Shown here piece after piece: positions 7,422-17,655 of a DNA stretch of 64,000 nucleotides. The position numbers and the translations under genes are program-made. Position 1 is the first letter of the stretch, and each line of letters starts with the position of its first letter. Source of the DNA: an uncultured Bacteroidia bacterium (GTDB lineage: Bacteria > Bacteroidota > Bacteroidia > Bacteroidales > F082). The notes under the pieces are model-generated. The model ran no database searches and was not told the DNA's origin. It saw only the letters and a program-made list of their open reading frames with translations. The DNA is taken from the NCBI GenBank assembly GCA_902769875.1, contig CACXQV010000004.1:1-64000 (forward strand), written 5' to 3'.

Positions 7422-7785
7422 ATTGTTCCTTCGTCAGTCGTTGCACCACTGAGTCCATTATCTTTTCCAACACGGCAGGCCGCTCGGTGTAATACCTGAT
7501 GTTTTGCTTGAAAATGGTGTCCGTAATCCCATAATGCTCAAAGAGTTGGTCGTAATACAACCTTGACAGTTTGACAGGGTCGATGGGCTTGCTTGGGATG
7601 GAATCTTTGTGCTCGCGCTCCTGTGTTTTTTTGTAGTTGATGTCGGCCTCGATGATTTGCACGTCGGTCATCAGCTCGATCATCTCTTGCTCGGTGAGCA
7701 GACGCTCAGGCATAAAACCTTTGTCCTTGCTTTCGCAAGCGCAGAGTAATAACAAGGTTGAGATTGTCAGAAGAAAATGTCTCAT
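7393..7785 (-). CDS. DUF4296 lipoprotein
   Basis: A 130-residue lipoprotein: signal peptide with lipobox L-C-A-C near residues 13-16, then a helical domain with the DUF4296 pattern (L-T-E-Q-E-M-I-E-L-M-T-D-V-Q-I-I-E-A). The family is common in Bacteroidales and has no established function. ATG 7785 is chosen; the upstream in-frame codon at 7791 is TTG and less likely. It follows recQ by six bases and is probably co-transcribed with it. The last codons and the stop are supplied by the REP-like unit at 7371-7421, so the natural C-terminus may have been altered by repeat insertion. Confidence 0.8.
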   Translation of the reverse strand: MRHFLLTISTLLLLCACESKDKGFMPERLLTEQEMIELMTDVQIIEADINYKKTQEREHKDSIPSKPIDPVKLSRLYYDQLFEHYGITDTIFKQNIRYYTERPAVLEKIMDSVVQRLTKEQSESRRDDSQ

Positions 7786-7791
7786 CTCCAA

Positions 7792-9999
<2,208 letters not shown>

Positions 10000-10004
10000 T
10001 GTTT

Positions 10005-10010
10005 CCTCCT
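10005..10010 (-). promoter_or_regulatory. Strong Shine-Dalgarno site of recQ
   Basis: On the minus strand AGGAGG lies 5 nt before the recQ ATG (9999). Clear Shine-Dalgarno sites are scarce among the neighbouring genes, so this one stands out and fixes the start. Confidence 0.6.
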
Positions 10011-10150
10011 TTTGGTATTGTCCGAAAATTTGTGTTATTTTGCAATCTCTTTCGAGAAACCACGTTCTCTATGGGGGATAGTCGCCCCTTGTCACAAAAG
10101 ACAAAGTTATAGTTTTTAAATCATTCGGCGCAAGAAAAATTCGAGAAAAA

Positions 10151-11116
10151 ATGAAAAAAAATGAAACAATTATCGAATTGGCAAATCAAATCATTGATAA
10201 TGAAGCTGCTGCAATCATAGGGCTGAAGCGAAAAATCAATGATGATTTCCGGAAAACCGTTGAATTGGTGCTTGAAAACAAAGGGAACTTGGTGTTTTCG
10301 GGCATCGGTAAGAGCGCCATCATTGCCCAAAAGATTGTCGCCACGATGAATTCGACGGGTACGACGGCTGTTTTCATGCATGCCGCCGATGCCATCCACG
10401 GCGATTTGGGCATTGTCCGCGAAGGCGATATTGTGTTCGTTTTGTCGAAAAGCGGCGAAACGCCCGAAATCAAGGTGCTGGTGCCGCTCATCAAGCTGAG
10501 GGGCAACAAAATCGTGGCCATGGTGGGCAACCGCAGCTCGTTTTTGGCCTCGCAAGCCGACTTCGTCCTCGATGTGACTGTCGACGAGGAAGCCATTCCG
10601 GGCAGTTTGGCCCCAACGAGTAGCACCACCGCGCAACTCGTCATGGGCGATGCCTTGGCCCTTATATTAATGAGGTATCGCGGGTTCAGCACCGATGATT
10701 TCGCGAAATTCCATCCGGGCGGGGCGTTAGGCAAGCAGCTTTATCTGCGCGTCAAGGACCTTTATGTCAGGAATGAACGCCCTGCGGTGAGCCCCGACGA
10801 CAACCTCACCCGTGTCATTATCGAGATGACGCACAAGCGCTTGGGCGCCACCGTGGTTTGCGAAGGCGAGCGGATTTTGGGCATCATCACTGATGGCGAC
10901 CTCCGCCGGATGCTGATGAACACCCCCGACATCGAACATGTGAAGGCTTCCCAAATCATGACATCCAACCCCAAGACCATCAGCGACGAGGCCTTGGTGG
11001 TTGACGCCCTGCACAAGATGCGCTCCAACAGCATCACCCAATTGCCCGTTGTGTGCGATGGCAAATATTTGGGAATCATTCATTTGCACGACATCCTGAA
11101 GGAAGGAATTTTTTGA
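10151..11116 (+). CDS. kdsD: Arabinose-5-phosphate isomerase (KdsD/KpsF family)
   Basis: 321 residues: a SIS sugar-isomerase domain (about 35-175) and two CBS domains (about 205-321). The enzyme converts ribulose 5-phosphate to arabinose 5-phosphate, the first step to Kdo for lipopolysaccharide. Visible motifs are G-I-G-K-S (51-55), S-K-S-G-E-T (99-104) and F-H-P-G-G-A-L-G (187-194), all typical of the family. The start ATG 10151 has an A-rich leader. It is followed after 24 bases by lptB in the same direction, which fits a lipopolysaccharide unit. Confidence 0.92.
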   Translation: MKKNETIIELANQIIDNEAAAIIGLKRKINDDFRKTVELVLENKGNLVFSGIGKSAIIAQKIVATMNSTGTTAVFMHAADAIHGDLGIVREGDIVFVLSKSGETPEIKVLVPLIKLRGNKIVAMVGNRSSFLASQADFVLDVTVDEEAIPGSLAPTSSTTAQLVMGDALALILMRYRGFSTDDFAKFHPGGALGKQLYLRVKDLYVRNERPAVSPDDNLTRVIIEMTHKRLGATVVCEGERILGIITDGDLRRMLMNTPDIEHVKASQIMTSNPKTISDEALVVDALHKMRSNSITQLPVVCDGKYLGIIHLHDILKEGIF

Positions 11117-11140
11117 TTCACGACTTTAAATTTCAATTCA

Positions 11141-11878
11141 ATGATACTGAGGACAGAACATTTGGTGAAGAAATACGGCCAACGCACGGTGGTCAACAAT
11201 GTGGACATCGAAGTCGAACAAGGCGAGATTGTGGGTTTGCTTGGCCCCAATGGAGCGGGCAAGACAACCACGTTTTATATGGTTGTAGGGCTCATCAAGC
11301 CCTATTCGGGCAAGGTGTTTCTCGATGCGCAGGACATCTCCGAGCTGCCTATGTATCGCAGGGCCCAGATTGGTATCGGCTATCTCGCGCAGGAGGCTTC
11401 AGTGTTTCGGCAGATGAGCGTCGAGGACAACATCTATTCCGTCATGCAGTTCAAGAGCGACATGACCGAGGGCGACCGACGCAAGAAGTTGGAGGAATTG
11501 CTTGACGAGTTCGGCTTGGACCATGTGCGAAAGAGCAAGGGCATACAGCTGTCGGGCGGCGAGCGTCGGCGCACCGAGATTGCCCGCGCCTTGGCGGTGA
11601 GCCCCAATTTCATCCTTTTGGACGAGCCTTTTGCCGGCGTCGACCCCATCGCCGTCGAGGACATCCAGCGTATCATCTTCAAGCTGAAGCGGAAAAACAT
11701 CGGCGTGCTCATCACCGACCACAACGTCCACGAAACCCTGAGCATCACCGACCGCGCCTATCTGCTTTTCGACGGCAAGGTGCTGAAAGCCGACACTCCC
11801 GAAAACTTGGCACAAGACCAACACGTCCGTGAAGTGTATCTCGGACACAATTTCGTGTTCCATAAAAAGGAGTTGTAG
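11141..11878 (+). CDS. lptB: Lipopolysaccharide export ATP-binding protein LptB
   Basis: 245 residues, the length of the family. LptB is the cytoplasmic ATPase of LptB2FG, which extracts lipopolysaccharide from the inner membrane. The Walker A is G-P-N-G-A-G-K-T (35-42), the signature L-S-G-G-E-R-R-R (137-144) and the Walker [12 protein letters not shown] (158-168). The L-S-G-G-E-R-R-R form and the F-A-G-V-D-P run separate LptB from other ABC ATPases. It is co-oriented with kdsD; lptF and lptG are not in the window. Confidence 0.93.
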   Translation: MILRTEHLVKKYGQRTVVNNVDIEVEQGEIVGLLGPNGAGKTTTFYMVVGLIKPYSGKVFLDAQDISELPMYRRAQIGIGYLAQEASVFRQMSVEDNIYSVMQFKSDMTEGDRRKKLEELLDEFGLDHVRKSKGIQLSGGERRRTEIARALAVSPNFILLDEPFAGVDPIAVEDIQRIIFKLKRKNIGVLITDHNVHETLSITDRAYLLFDGKVLKADTPENLAQDQHVREVYLGHNFVFHKKEL

Positions 11879-11906
11879 GAATATGGTCGGTTTTGTAAAT
11901 TATGTG

Positions 11907-11914
11907 TATTTTTG
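11907..11914 (+). promoter_or_regulatory. -7 box of the PIN toxin-antitoxin pair
   Basis: TATTTTTG matches TAnnTTTG and ends 24 nt before the antitoxin ATG at 11939. A TTTG at 11892-11895 is too close to serve as a standard -33 element. Confidence 0.5.
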
Positions 11915-11938
11915 CCGTGGCAACTAAAACAGAATGAC

Positions 11939-12211
11939 ATGAATGCGGTTTCGATGAACAATTTGTGGAACTATTTGCAAGGACTTTCCATGTCGGCAAG
12001 CAATAGGCGTTGGTTGGCAGAGCGATTAATGAATCCTTCGGAAGTGGTAAACGACGAGGTGGAACAAATATCAAAAGAATTGGTGTTTCCGAAGATTCCG
12101 AAAGATTATCAAGCCTCTGACGAGGTGCTAAACATGGCCTGCGGCCCGTTTCCAGAAGGCTTTAATGTTGATTTGGAATTGGAAAAGATGTGGGAGGAGC
12201 GGGCAAGATGA
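11939..12211 (+). CDS. Putative antitoxin of a PIN-domain pair
   Basis: A 90-residue helical protein: an N-terminal L-W-N-Y-L-Q-G-L-S-M-S-A-S-N-R-R-W-L-A-E-R-L segment is followed by an acidic, Pro-containing half. This is the usual size and pattern of the small antitoxins paired with VapC-like PIN toxins in Bacteroidales (a short S-x-S-x-x-N-x-R-W-L core). It would bind and silence the toxin and may repress the operon; this is inferred from position and pattern, as no DNA-binding motif is certain. Its TGA (12209-12211) overlaps the ATG of the toxin at 12208. Confidence 0.65.
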   Translation: MNAVSMNNLWNYLQGLSMSASNRRWLAERLMNPSEVVNDEVEQISKELVFPKIPKDYQASDEVLNMACGPFPEGFNVDLELEKMWEERAR

Positions 12212-12623
12212 ATGTTTTTTTCTTGATACCAATGTTGTCATCGACTTTTATGGAAAACGCGATGGGTTCTTTGAGGATTCTTCCCTGATTTTTCAGATGC
12301 AAAAGGAAGGAAGATTGAACGCCACCATATCATCATTGACTGTGGTAAACTGCGCCTACATTCTTGGCAAGGCATTTTCGAAAGAGGTGATGCTGAAAAA
12401 GGTTGAGGAACTTTGCCGATTGTTTCAGGTTTCGGGCATTGACAGGACAACGATTATTTCGGCTCTCGAAATGAAATCTTATGACTTTGAAGATGCTGTG
12501 CAATACCTTTCAGCACTGCCTTATCAACCCGACATTATTATTACGCGAGACAAAAAGGGATTTTCCGCAATGGAAACACCAACTATGACCCCTGCAGAGT
12601 TTATTGCAATTTGCAGAAAGTAA
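12208..12623 (+). CDS. PIN-domain (VapC-like) toxin with an apparent -1 frameshift
   Basis: About 138 residues if read from ATG 12208 with a -1 shift. PIN toxins are Mg2+-dependent RNases. The frame that encodes the domain has F-L-D-T-N-V-V-I-D at the start, an acidic centre and D-I-I-I-T-R-D near the C-terminus, the normal spacing of the acidic residues. The natural start, ATG 12208 in an ATGA overlap with the antitoxin stop, is one base out of frame with this. A T7 tract (12215-12221) at codons 3-5 forms U_UUU_UUC in the ATG frame; slipping back one base gives M-N-V-F-F-L-D-T-N, a textbook PIN start. Otherwise the only in-frame ATG is 12165, inside the antitoxin gene. A point deletion is also possible. 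Confidence 0.7.
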
Positions 12624-12625
12624 AA

Positions 12626-13357
12626 TCACTCCATCCTCTCAGCAAAGCAAATCGACATCAAAACATAAACCATCATCACAAAAGGCAAAGCCAAAAACCT
12701 GAAAATCACGAAACTGACAAGAGCAATCATCAGGAAAATCCATCTGACCTCGTTGCCTTTCCATTTCGCCGACTTCATCTTGAACGAGAAGAAACGCAGG
12801 CGGCTGACCATTATGAACGAAAAGATGAGCGTGATGCCGAGGCAGGCCCAATAGCCCAAGGCACCATCGGTGAGATGGCCTGTTTGGCTGAGAGCCAAAG
12901 GCAAAGACGCGATGAAAATGGCCATTCCGGGGGCGGGAATACCTCGAAAAGAGGTCTTTTGCGTGTCGTCGATGTTGAATTTGGCCAAACGGATGGCTGC
13001 AAACACGGGCAGCAAAAACGCCAAGCATGGCAACACATTGAAGTCCCCTATGCTTGGCCACCATTGATGGAACCAAAGCCGGGAATCGAAGGAGCGGCTC
13101 ATCAGCCAATGCATGATGAACCCGGGCGCAACGCCGAAGGAAACCACGTCGGAAAGCGAATCCAAGTCCGCGCCGATGGGGGAGTGGGCGTGGAGCAGCC
13201 GGGCGGCGAAGCCGTCGAGAAAGTCGAAAAGTCCGGCCACGAAAATCATCAAGGCGGCTTTCACGGGCATCCCCATGGTGATGAAAAGGATGGAAAAGCA
13301 CCCCGAAACGAGGTTGCCGCAAGTGATAAGGTTGGGAATGTGTTGTTTAAGGTTCAT
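12626..13357 (-). CDS. pssA: CDP-diacylglycerol--serine O-phosphatidyltransferase
   Basis: A 243-residue polytopic membrane enzyme that makes phosphatidylserine from CDP-diacylglycerol and serine, the precursor of phosphatidylethanolamine. The CDP-alcohol phosphotransferase motif D-G-x2-A-R-x8-G-x3-D-x3-D is complete (Asp48, Gly49, Ala52, Arg53, Gly62, Asp66, Asp70). About six to eight hydrophobic segments follow. The open frame continues upstream to 13465, but a -7 box at 13377-13384 and the family N-terminus (M-N-L-K-Q-H-I-P-N) fix the start at 13357. It converges on the PIN toxin gene with only two bases between stops, and is divergent from murF-alr. Confidence 0.9.
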   Translation of the reverse strand: MNLKQHIPNLITCGNLVSGCFSILFITMGMPVKAALMIFVAGLFDFLDGFAARLLHAHSPIGADLDSLSDVVSFGVAPGFIMHWLMSRSFDSRLWFHQWWPSIGDFNVLPCLAFLLPVFAAIRLAKFNIDDTQKTSFRGIPAPGMAIFIASLPLALSQTGHLTDGALGYWACLGITLIFSFIMVSRLRFFSFKMKSAKWKGNEVRWIFLMIALVSFVIFRFLALPFVMMVYVLMSICFAERME

Positions 13358-13376
13358 TTCGCTTTTTCTTTTGCTG

Positions 13377-13384
13377 CAAAGGTA
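13377..13384 (-). promoter_or_regulatory. -7 box of pssA
   Basis: On the minus strand this reads TACCTTTG, matching TAnnTTTG, 19 nt before the pssA ATG at 13357. Confidence 0.5.
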
Positions 13385-13426
13385 TATTATTTTTCGAAAC
13401 CCGCGGCCCATTGTGCGAGAAAAGGC

Positions 13427-13434
13427 TATTTTTG
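13427..13434 (+). promoter_or_regulatory. -7 box of murF-alr
   Basis: TATTTTTG ends 22 nt before the ATG at 13457. It lies about 43 bp from the divergent pssA -7 box, so the two promoters share a short control region. Confidence 0.55.
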
Positions 13435-13456
13435 CAGGATTTTTTGAAGCGTAGTT

Positions 13457-15931
13457 ATGCAACATCAGTTTTATTCTTTAAGCCAGATTTCGGAAATCGT
13501 CAATGGCCGGGTTTTGGGCAGCTTGGCGGAGCGACAGATATGCGACCTGCTTATCGACAGCCGCCAGCTGATTGTCCCCGACCAAGCATTGTTTTTCGCC
13601 TTGGTCAGTGCGCGCAACGATGGACACAAATATATCAAGGAATTGTATGATAAAGGTGTAAGGGCTTTTGTGGTGAAGCGTTTGCCTGAAGATTCTTGTG
13701 CTGAGGCCACGTTCATCCAAGTTGCCGACACATTGAAGGCTTTGCAGACCTTGGCGGCCTATCACCGTCGCCAGTTCAGCATCCCCGTGATTGGCATTAC
13801 GGGCAGCAACGGCAAGACCCTCGTCAAGGAATGGCTGTTCCAGCTGCTGAGCCCCGATTTCAACATCGTCCGCAGCCCAAAGAGCTACAACTCGCAGGTG
13901 GGCGTTCCATTGTCGCTGTGGCAGATGAGCGGGAAGAACGAGTTGGCCATTTTTGAGGCAGGCATCTCCGAACCCGACGAGATGACGGCTTTGCAGGACA
14001 TGATTCGGCCCACCGTGGGTGTGTTTACGAACATCGGGCAGGCTCACGACGAGAATTTCATCAATCGAGTGCAAAAGGCTGGGGAGAAGCTGAACCTGTT
14101 CACCAAGGCCGAGCAATTGGTGTATTGTATGGATTATGCTGACATACAACAGGTTGTGATTCGGTCGGGAATCGCTTCAAAGGTTAGGCTGTTCACTTGG
14201 AGCCGAAAGTTTGAGGATGCCGATTTGTTTGTGAGGCGTGTGGCGAAAACCGACAAAGAAGCAACGATTGAATGTGTTTGGCAAGGCAACACTTTGTCGT
14301 TTGCCATTCCGTTTGCCGACGATGCTTCCGTCGAAAACGCCATCCATTGCATCTCGGTTTGCCTATTGATGCACTACGATCCTTCGCGCATCGCCGAGCG
14401 GCTCAAAGGCCTGACTTCCATAGCTATGCGATTGGAAATCAAGGCTGGCGTGAACAACTGCACCATTATCAATGACTACTACAATTCCGATGTCAATTCT
14501 TTGGCCATTGCCTTGGACGTGATGAACCAACAGCACCAGCACAAACGCCATGTCGTCATCCTTTCCGACATCTTGCAGAGCGGTCGCAGCGAAATGGACT
14601 TGTACACCGAGATTGGGCAGCTGCTGAAAAACAAGAATGTCGATATGCTGGTTGGCATTGGCGACGGCATTTCGCGGCAGGCCAACAAGTTCGGGATGGA
14701 GAGCTATTTCTATGCCAACGTGGCCGATTTTTTGGCGCATTTCCCGTTCTCGAAGTTCAACAACCAGACGATTTTGCTGAAAGGCGCTCGCGCTTTCGAG
14801 TTTGAGCAAATCGGCATGGAACTACAGGAAAAGGCGCATGAAACCGTGTTGGAAATCAACTTCAACCATCTCGTCAGCAACCTCAATCATTTCCGCTCCA
14901 AAATCAAGCCCGAAACCAAGCTGATGGTGATGGTGAAGGCCTTTGGATATGGCAGCGGCAATCTGGAGGTTTCCAATGTGCTCCAATTCCATAACGTTGA
15001 TTATCTGACGGTTGCCTTTGCCGATGAGGGCGTTGAGCTGCGTCGTGCGGGTATCAATCTGCCCATTATGGTGATGAGTCCGGAGGTGAACAGCTACGAC
15101 AACATTATCAAATACCATTTGGAGCCGGAGGTGTTCAGCTTCCGCAATCTGGAGTTCGTCGAAAAGGCGTTGCAGAACTTGGCTTTGCCTGAGTCGCATC
15201 CGCTGAATGTACACATCAAGTTAGACACGGGTATGCACCGATTGGGTTTCTCTAACGATGAGCTTCCCGAACTTGTCAAGCGCATCAAGGCCAACCCGAT
15301 GCTGCATGTGAAAAGCGTGTTCTCGCATCTGGCTACCGCCGACAATCCCGCCGAGGATGAGTTTACTTTGAGCCAAATCAAGAAGTTTGAGGAGGGAAGC
15401 AAAATCATCGTGGAAGCCTTCACGCACAAAGTGTTGCGCCATATCCTCAACTCGGCTGGCATCACGCGATTCCCTCAATACCAGTTCGATATGGTGCGTT
15501 TGGGCATCGGTTTGTATGGCGTGCCCACCTGCGAAGCCGACAAAGGTGTCTTGTATCCCGTTGTGTCGCTCAAGACGACCATCAATCAAATCAAGACTGT
15601 GCCAGCGGGTGACAGCATCGGCTACAACCGCCATGGCCGCGCCGTGAATCCCATGCGCATCGGCATTGTGCCCATAGGTTATGCCGACGGGCTTTCGCGT
15701 CTTTTGGGCAATGGCAACGGCAAGTTCTATGTGAACGGCCAACAAGTGCCCGTGGTGGGCGACATCTGTATGGACATGTGTATGCTCGACCTGACTGCAG
15801 TCGAAGCCAACGAAGGCGACATCGTGGTCATTTTCGATGCCGAGCACGACATCGCCGACGTGGCAAACGCCTGTCAGACCATCCCTTACGAAATAGAAGC
15901 GCGTGTATTATCAGGAGTGAGGATGCTGTGA
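13457..15931 (+). CDS. Bifunctional MurF ligase / alanine racemase
   Basis: An 824-residue fusion common in Bacteroidetes. The first ~450 residues are MurF, which adds D-Ala-D-Ala to the UDP-MurNAc-tripeptide (ATP site G-S-N-G-K-T, 116-121). The second part is the PLP-dependent alanine racemase that makes the D-Ala (PLP Lys494 in V-K-A-F-G-Y-G; catalytic Tyr723 in I-G-Y-N-R-H-G-R-A). The MurF central Asp/Lys signals are weaker, as is usual for the fusion. The C-terminus is abnormal: compared with the copy at 17256-17562, 32 bp are missing after codon 813, so the gene ends E-I-E-A-R-V-L-S-G instead of the conserved S-Q-R-V-K-R-V-Y-Y-Q-E. Whether the racemase still works is uncertain. Confidence 0.92.
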   Translation: MQHQFYSLSQISEIVNGRVLGSLAERQICDLLIDSRQLIVPDQALFFALVSARNDGHKYIKELYDKGVRAFVVKRLPEDSCAEATFIQVADTLKALQTLAAYHRRQFSIPVIGITGSNGKTLVKEWLFQLLSPDFNIVRSPKSYNSQVGVPLSLWQMSGKNELAIFEAGISEPDEMTALQDMIRPTVGVFTNIGQAHDENFINRVQKAGEKLNLFTKAEQLVYCMDYADIQQVVIRSGIASKVRLFTWSRKFEDADLFVRRVAKTDKEATIECVWQGNTLSFAIPFADDASVENAIHCISVCLLMHYDPSRIAERLKGLTSIAMRLEIKAGVNNCTIINDYYNSDVNSLAIALDVMNQQHQHKRHVVILSDILQSGRSEMDLYTEIGQLLKNKNVDMLVGIGDGISRQANKFGMESYFYANVADFLAHFPFSKFNNQTILLKGARAFEFEQIGMELQEKAHETVLEINFNHLVSNLNHFRSKIKPETKLMVMVKAFGYGSGNLEVSNVLQFHNVDYLTVAFADEGVELRRAGINLPIMVMSPEVNSYDNIIKYHLEPEVFSFRNLEFVEKALQNLALPESHPLNVHIKLDTGMHRLGFSNDELPELVKRIKANPMLHVKSVFSHLATADNPAEDEFTLSQIKKFEEGSKIIVEAFTHKVLRHILNSAGITRFPQYQFDMVRLGIGLYGVPTCEADKGVLYPVVSLKTTINQIKTVPAGDSIGYNRHGRAVNPMRIGIVPIGYADGLSRLLGNGNGKFYVNGQQVPVVGDICMDMCMLDLTAVEANEGDIVVIFDAEHDIADVANACQTIPYEIEARVLSGVRML
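15646..15895 (+). repeat. Upstream copy of a 250-bp direct duplication (alr 3' end)
   Basis: This stretch is repeated without gaps at 17256-17505 (constant offset 1610), with about six substitutions, nearly all silent. The two copies bracket the glycosyltransferase cassette. Confidence 0.9.
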
Positions 15932-15969
15932 TGCTGCCAACTTCGGATTTGTTTCCCCTTAAATTCTAA

Positions 15970-16005
15970 AGACAAATACAACTTTAGACAGGAACTATAA
16001 TCCAA
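15970..16005 (+). repeat. Left direct repeat flanking the glycosyltransferase gene
   Basis: AGACAAATACAACTTTAGAC and the bases after it recur at 16998-17032 in the same orientation with about four mismatches in 32. They lie on either side of the glycosyltransferase gene. Confidence 0.75.
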
Positions 16006-16054
16006 GAAAATTTGGCGTATAGTTCGTTTTGCAAGTGCAATATGAACTATATGC

Positions 16055-16954
16055 CTATTTCTTTCCGTGAATCTTGTCCTTGATTGCATTAATTAATGCG
16101 ATTCCATCTTCTCCTTCAAATTTGCGGGCAAAATTTGCTCCAGAATTAAGTATGTCGTCCAAATCACAAAAAAGTAAATTATGTTGATTTCGTTTTAGGC
16201 CAACATCTTCGTAAACCCAAGTTGAATACCATAGACTTGACGAGAACTCTTCATCAATAAAATTGAGTTTGCAACAAAACGGTGAGTTATAAACAAGTGT
16301 TTGCATAAAAATCTCGTCTCCACAATGGGAAAACCGCATCATTTTTCGAATTATGCGCTCATGATTAAGCACATAATCAAGGAAAGCATCAGTGATAGAC
16401 CATAAAGCAAAGCCTTTTTTAAATGACATTTGAAATTTTCGAAAATGATCAATATTCAGTTTATCCTGTAATCGTATTATTTTCATAGAAAAATTCCACA
16501 AAATACGTTGTTTCCTCGTTTTCATGGCAATGCACTCGTTGAAATAGTAATGATGGCTCACTCGTTCCCGAAATGAAAGATTTCTATCTATGGCTATGAA
16601 TTCTGTACCTTGATGGGTATCGTAAAACGTATGGAGTTCATCTTGAGACTTTAGCGGAAAAGAAGAACCCTGCAACAGATGGTAATAGGCATAAGGACCT
16701 TGTTCCTTTGCCTTTTTCATAAGCAACAACTCACAACGGATTTGTGAATATCCACCCCAATTGACTTCAATTGGATCCACGCGAAATAGACCTGCGTGAT
16801 TTGTATGGAGATTTTTAAAATCCAAATCTTTTGATTTTGGATCTATATGAACAAATAAATCGTTCCTTGCATCATCAAGTTCAGCAATGAGAAGATCCAC
16901 CAAATCTTTACGATGATGCAACATCAACAAATATGCGTGTTTTTTGTTTTCCAT
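16055..16954 (-). CDS. Core-2/I-branching-type glycosyltransferase (GT14-like)
   Basis: 299 residues resembling the bacterial members of the core-2/I-branching N-acetylglucosaminyltransferase family. The start is H-A-Y-L-L-M-L-H-H-R; then F-V-H-I-D-P-K-S, V-x-W-G-G-Y-S-Q-I, H-L-L-Q-G-S-S-F-P-L-K, and later S-H-C-G-D-E-I-F-M-Q-T. In this family the S-D-E/G-D-E acidic triad region serves catalysis with a nucleotide sugar. The acceptor is unknown; surface glycan or glycoprotein decoration is likely. ATG 16954 is chosen over the longer open frame because the family starts there. The gene is clearly AT-richer than its neighbours and sits inside a duplicated gene end, both signs of acquisition. Confidence 0.8.
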   Translation of the reverse strand: MENKKHAYLLMLHHRKDLVDLLIAELDDARNDLFVHIDPKSKDLDFKNLHTNHAGLFRVDPIEVNWGGYSQIRCELLLMKKAKEQGPYAYYHLLQGSSFPLKSQDELHTFYDTHQGTEFIAIDRNLSFRERVSHHYYFNECIAMKTRKQRILWNFSMKIIRLQDKLNIDHFRKFQMSFKKGFALWSITDAFLDYVLNHERIIRKMMRFSHCGDEIFMQTLVYNSPFCCKLNFIDEEFSSSLWYSTWVYEDVGLKRNQHNLLFCDLDDILNSGANFARKFEGEDGIALINAIKDKIHGKK

Positions 16955-16997
16955 TACAAATTGTTTGCAAAACGCGAATAAGCCTCCTAAACTCAAG

Positions 16998-17032
16998 AGA
17001 CAAATGCAACTTTAGACAGGAGCGATAGTCAA
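16998..17032 (+). repeat. Right direct repeat flanking the glycosyltransferase gene
   Basis: Partner of 15970-16005. It begins AGACAAATGCAACTTTAGAC and lies 44 bp upstream of the glycosyltransferase ATG. Confidence 0.75.
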
Positions 17033-17150
17033 TAATTTTCCTCGAAGAGAGAAAAGGGAATCTGTCCTTCTTCTCGCCTTCAGGATAGATGGAAAAGACT
17101 ATCTTCGCCTCCATCCTATAAAGTGAAAGATGCCTCAAATAACTAATGTA

Positions 17151-17158
17151 CAAAGGTA
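17151..17158 (-). promoter_or_regulatory. Possible -7 box for the glycosyltransferase gene
   Basis: On the minus strand this reads TACCTTTG. It would give a leader of about 190 nt. The stretch 17033-17255 otherwise shows no gene. Confidence 0.35.
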
Positions 17159-17255
17159 TACAATTTTCGTATTGTGCAAGTGGAATTTTTCGCTGAACAA
17201 GATAACCGCCGCCATAAGCAAGCATAAGTCGATGATAAGCCGTAAGCCTCACCGA

Positions 17256-17562
17256 GAATCCCATGCGCATCGGCATTGTGCCCATTGGTTATGCCGACGG
17301 GCTTTCGCGTCTTTTGGGCAATGGCAACGGCAAGTTCTATGTGAACGGCCAACAAGTGCCCGTGGTGGGCGACATTTGTATGGATATGTGCATGCTCGAC
17401 CTGTCCGCAGTCGAAGCCAACGAAGGCGACATCGTGGTCATTTTCGATGCCGAGCACGACATCGCCGACGTGGCAAACGCCTGTCAGACCATCCCTTACG
17501 AAATATACGAAATAATGACACGCGCCTCACAACGAGTGAAGCGCGTGTATTATCAGGAATAA
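17256..17562 (+). pseudogene. Orphan 3' fragment of alr (duplicate)
   Basis: The first 250 bp match 15646-15895 of murF-alr at about 97-98 percent. The fragment then continues with the normal end of the racemase (I-M-T-R-A-S-Q-R-V-K-R-V-Y-Y-Q-E, stop at 17560-17562). It lacks the PLP lysine and both catalytic residues, so it cannot be a racemase alone. An in-frame ATG at 17263 gives a 99-residue open frame but no promoter is evident. It most likely is the original 3' end of murF-alr, cut off when a cassette carrying the glycosyltransferase integrated. Confidence 0.85.
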
Positions 17563-17655
17563 AAGAAGCGCCGCCAAATGGTTCTGACGACGCTTTCAAT
17601 TTGTAGGAAGTGATCTTGAACCATCACGATTCAAAGATTTGATTCCATTGGTTGC

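Noticed and set aside
12165..12623. PIN toxin starting at ATG 12165
   Set aside because: It would sit 47 bases inside the antitoxin gene and add an unrelated N-terminus; the ATGA at 12208 with a slip fits the family better. It stays as an alternative.
17263..17562. 99-residue protein from the alr fragment as a functional gene
   Set aside because: It has no catalytic residues and no evident promoter and is explained as the cut-off end of murF-alr.
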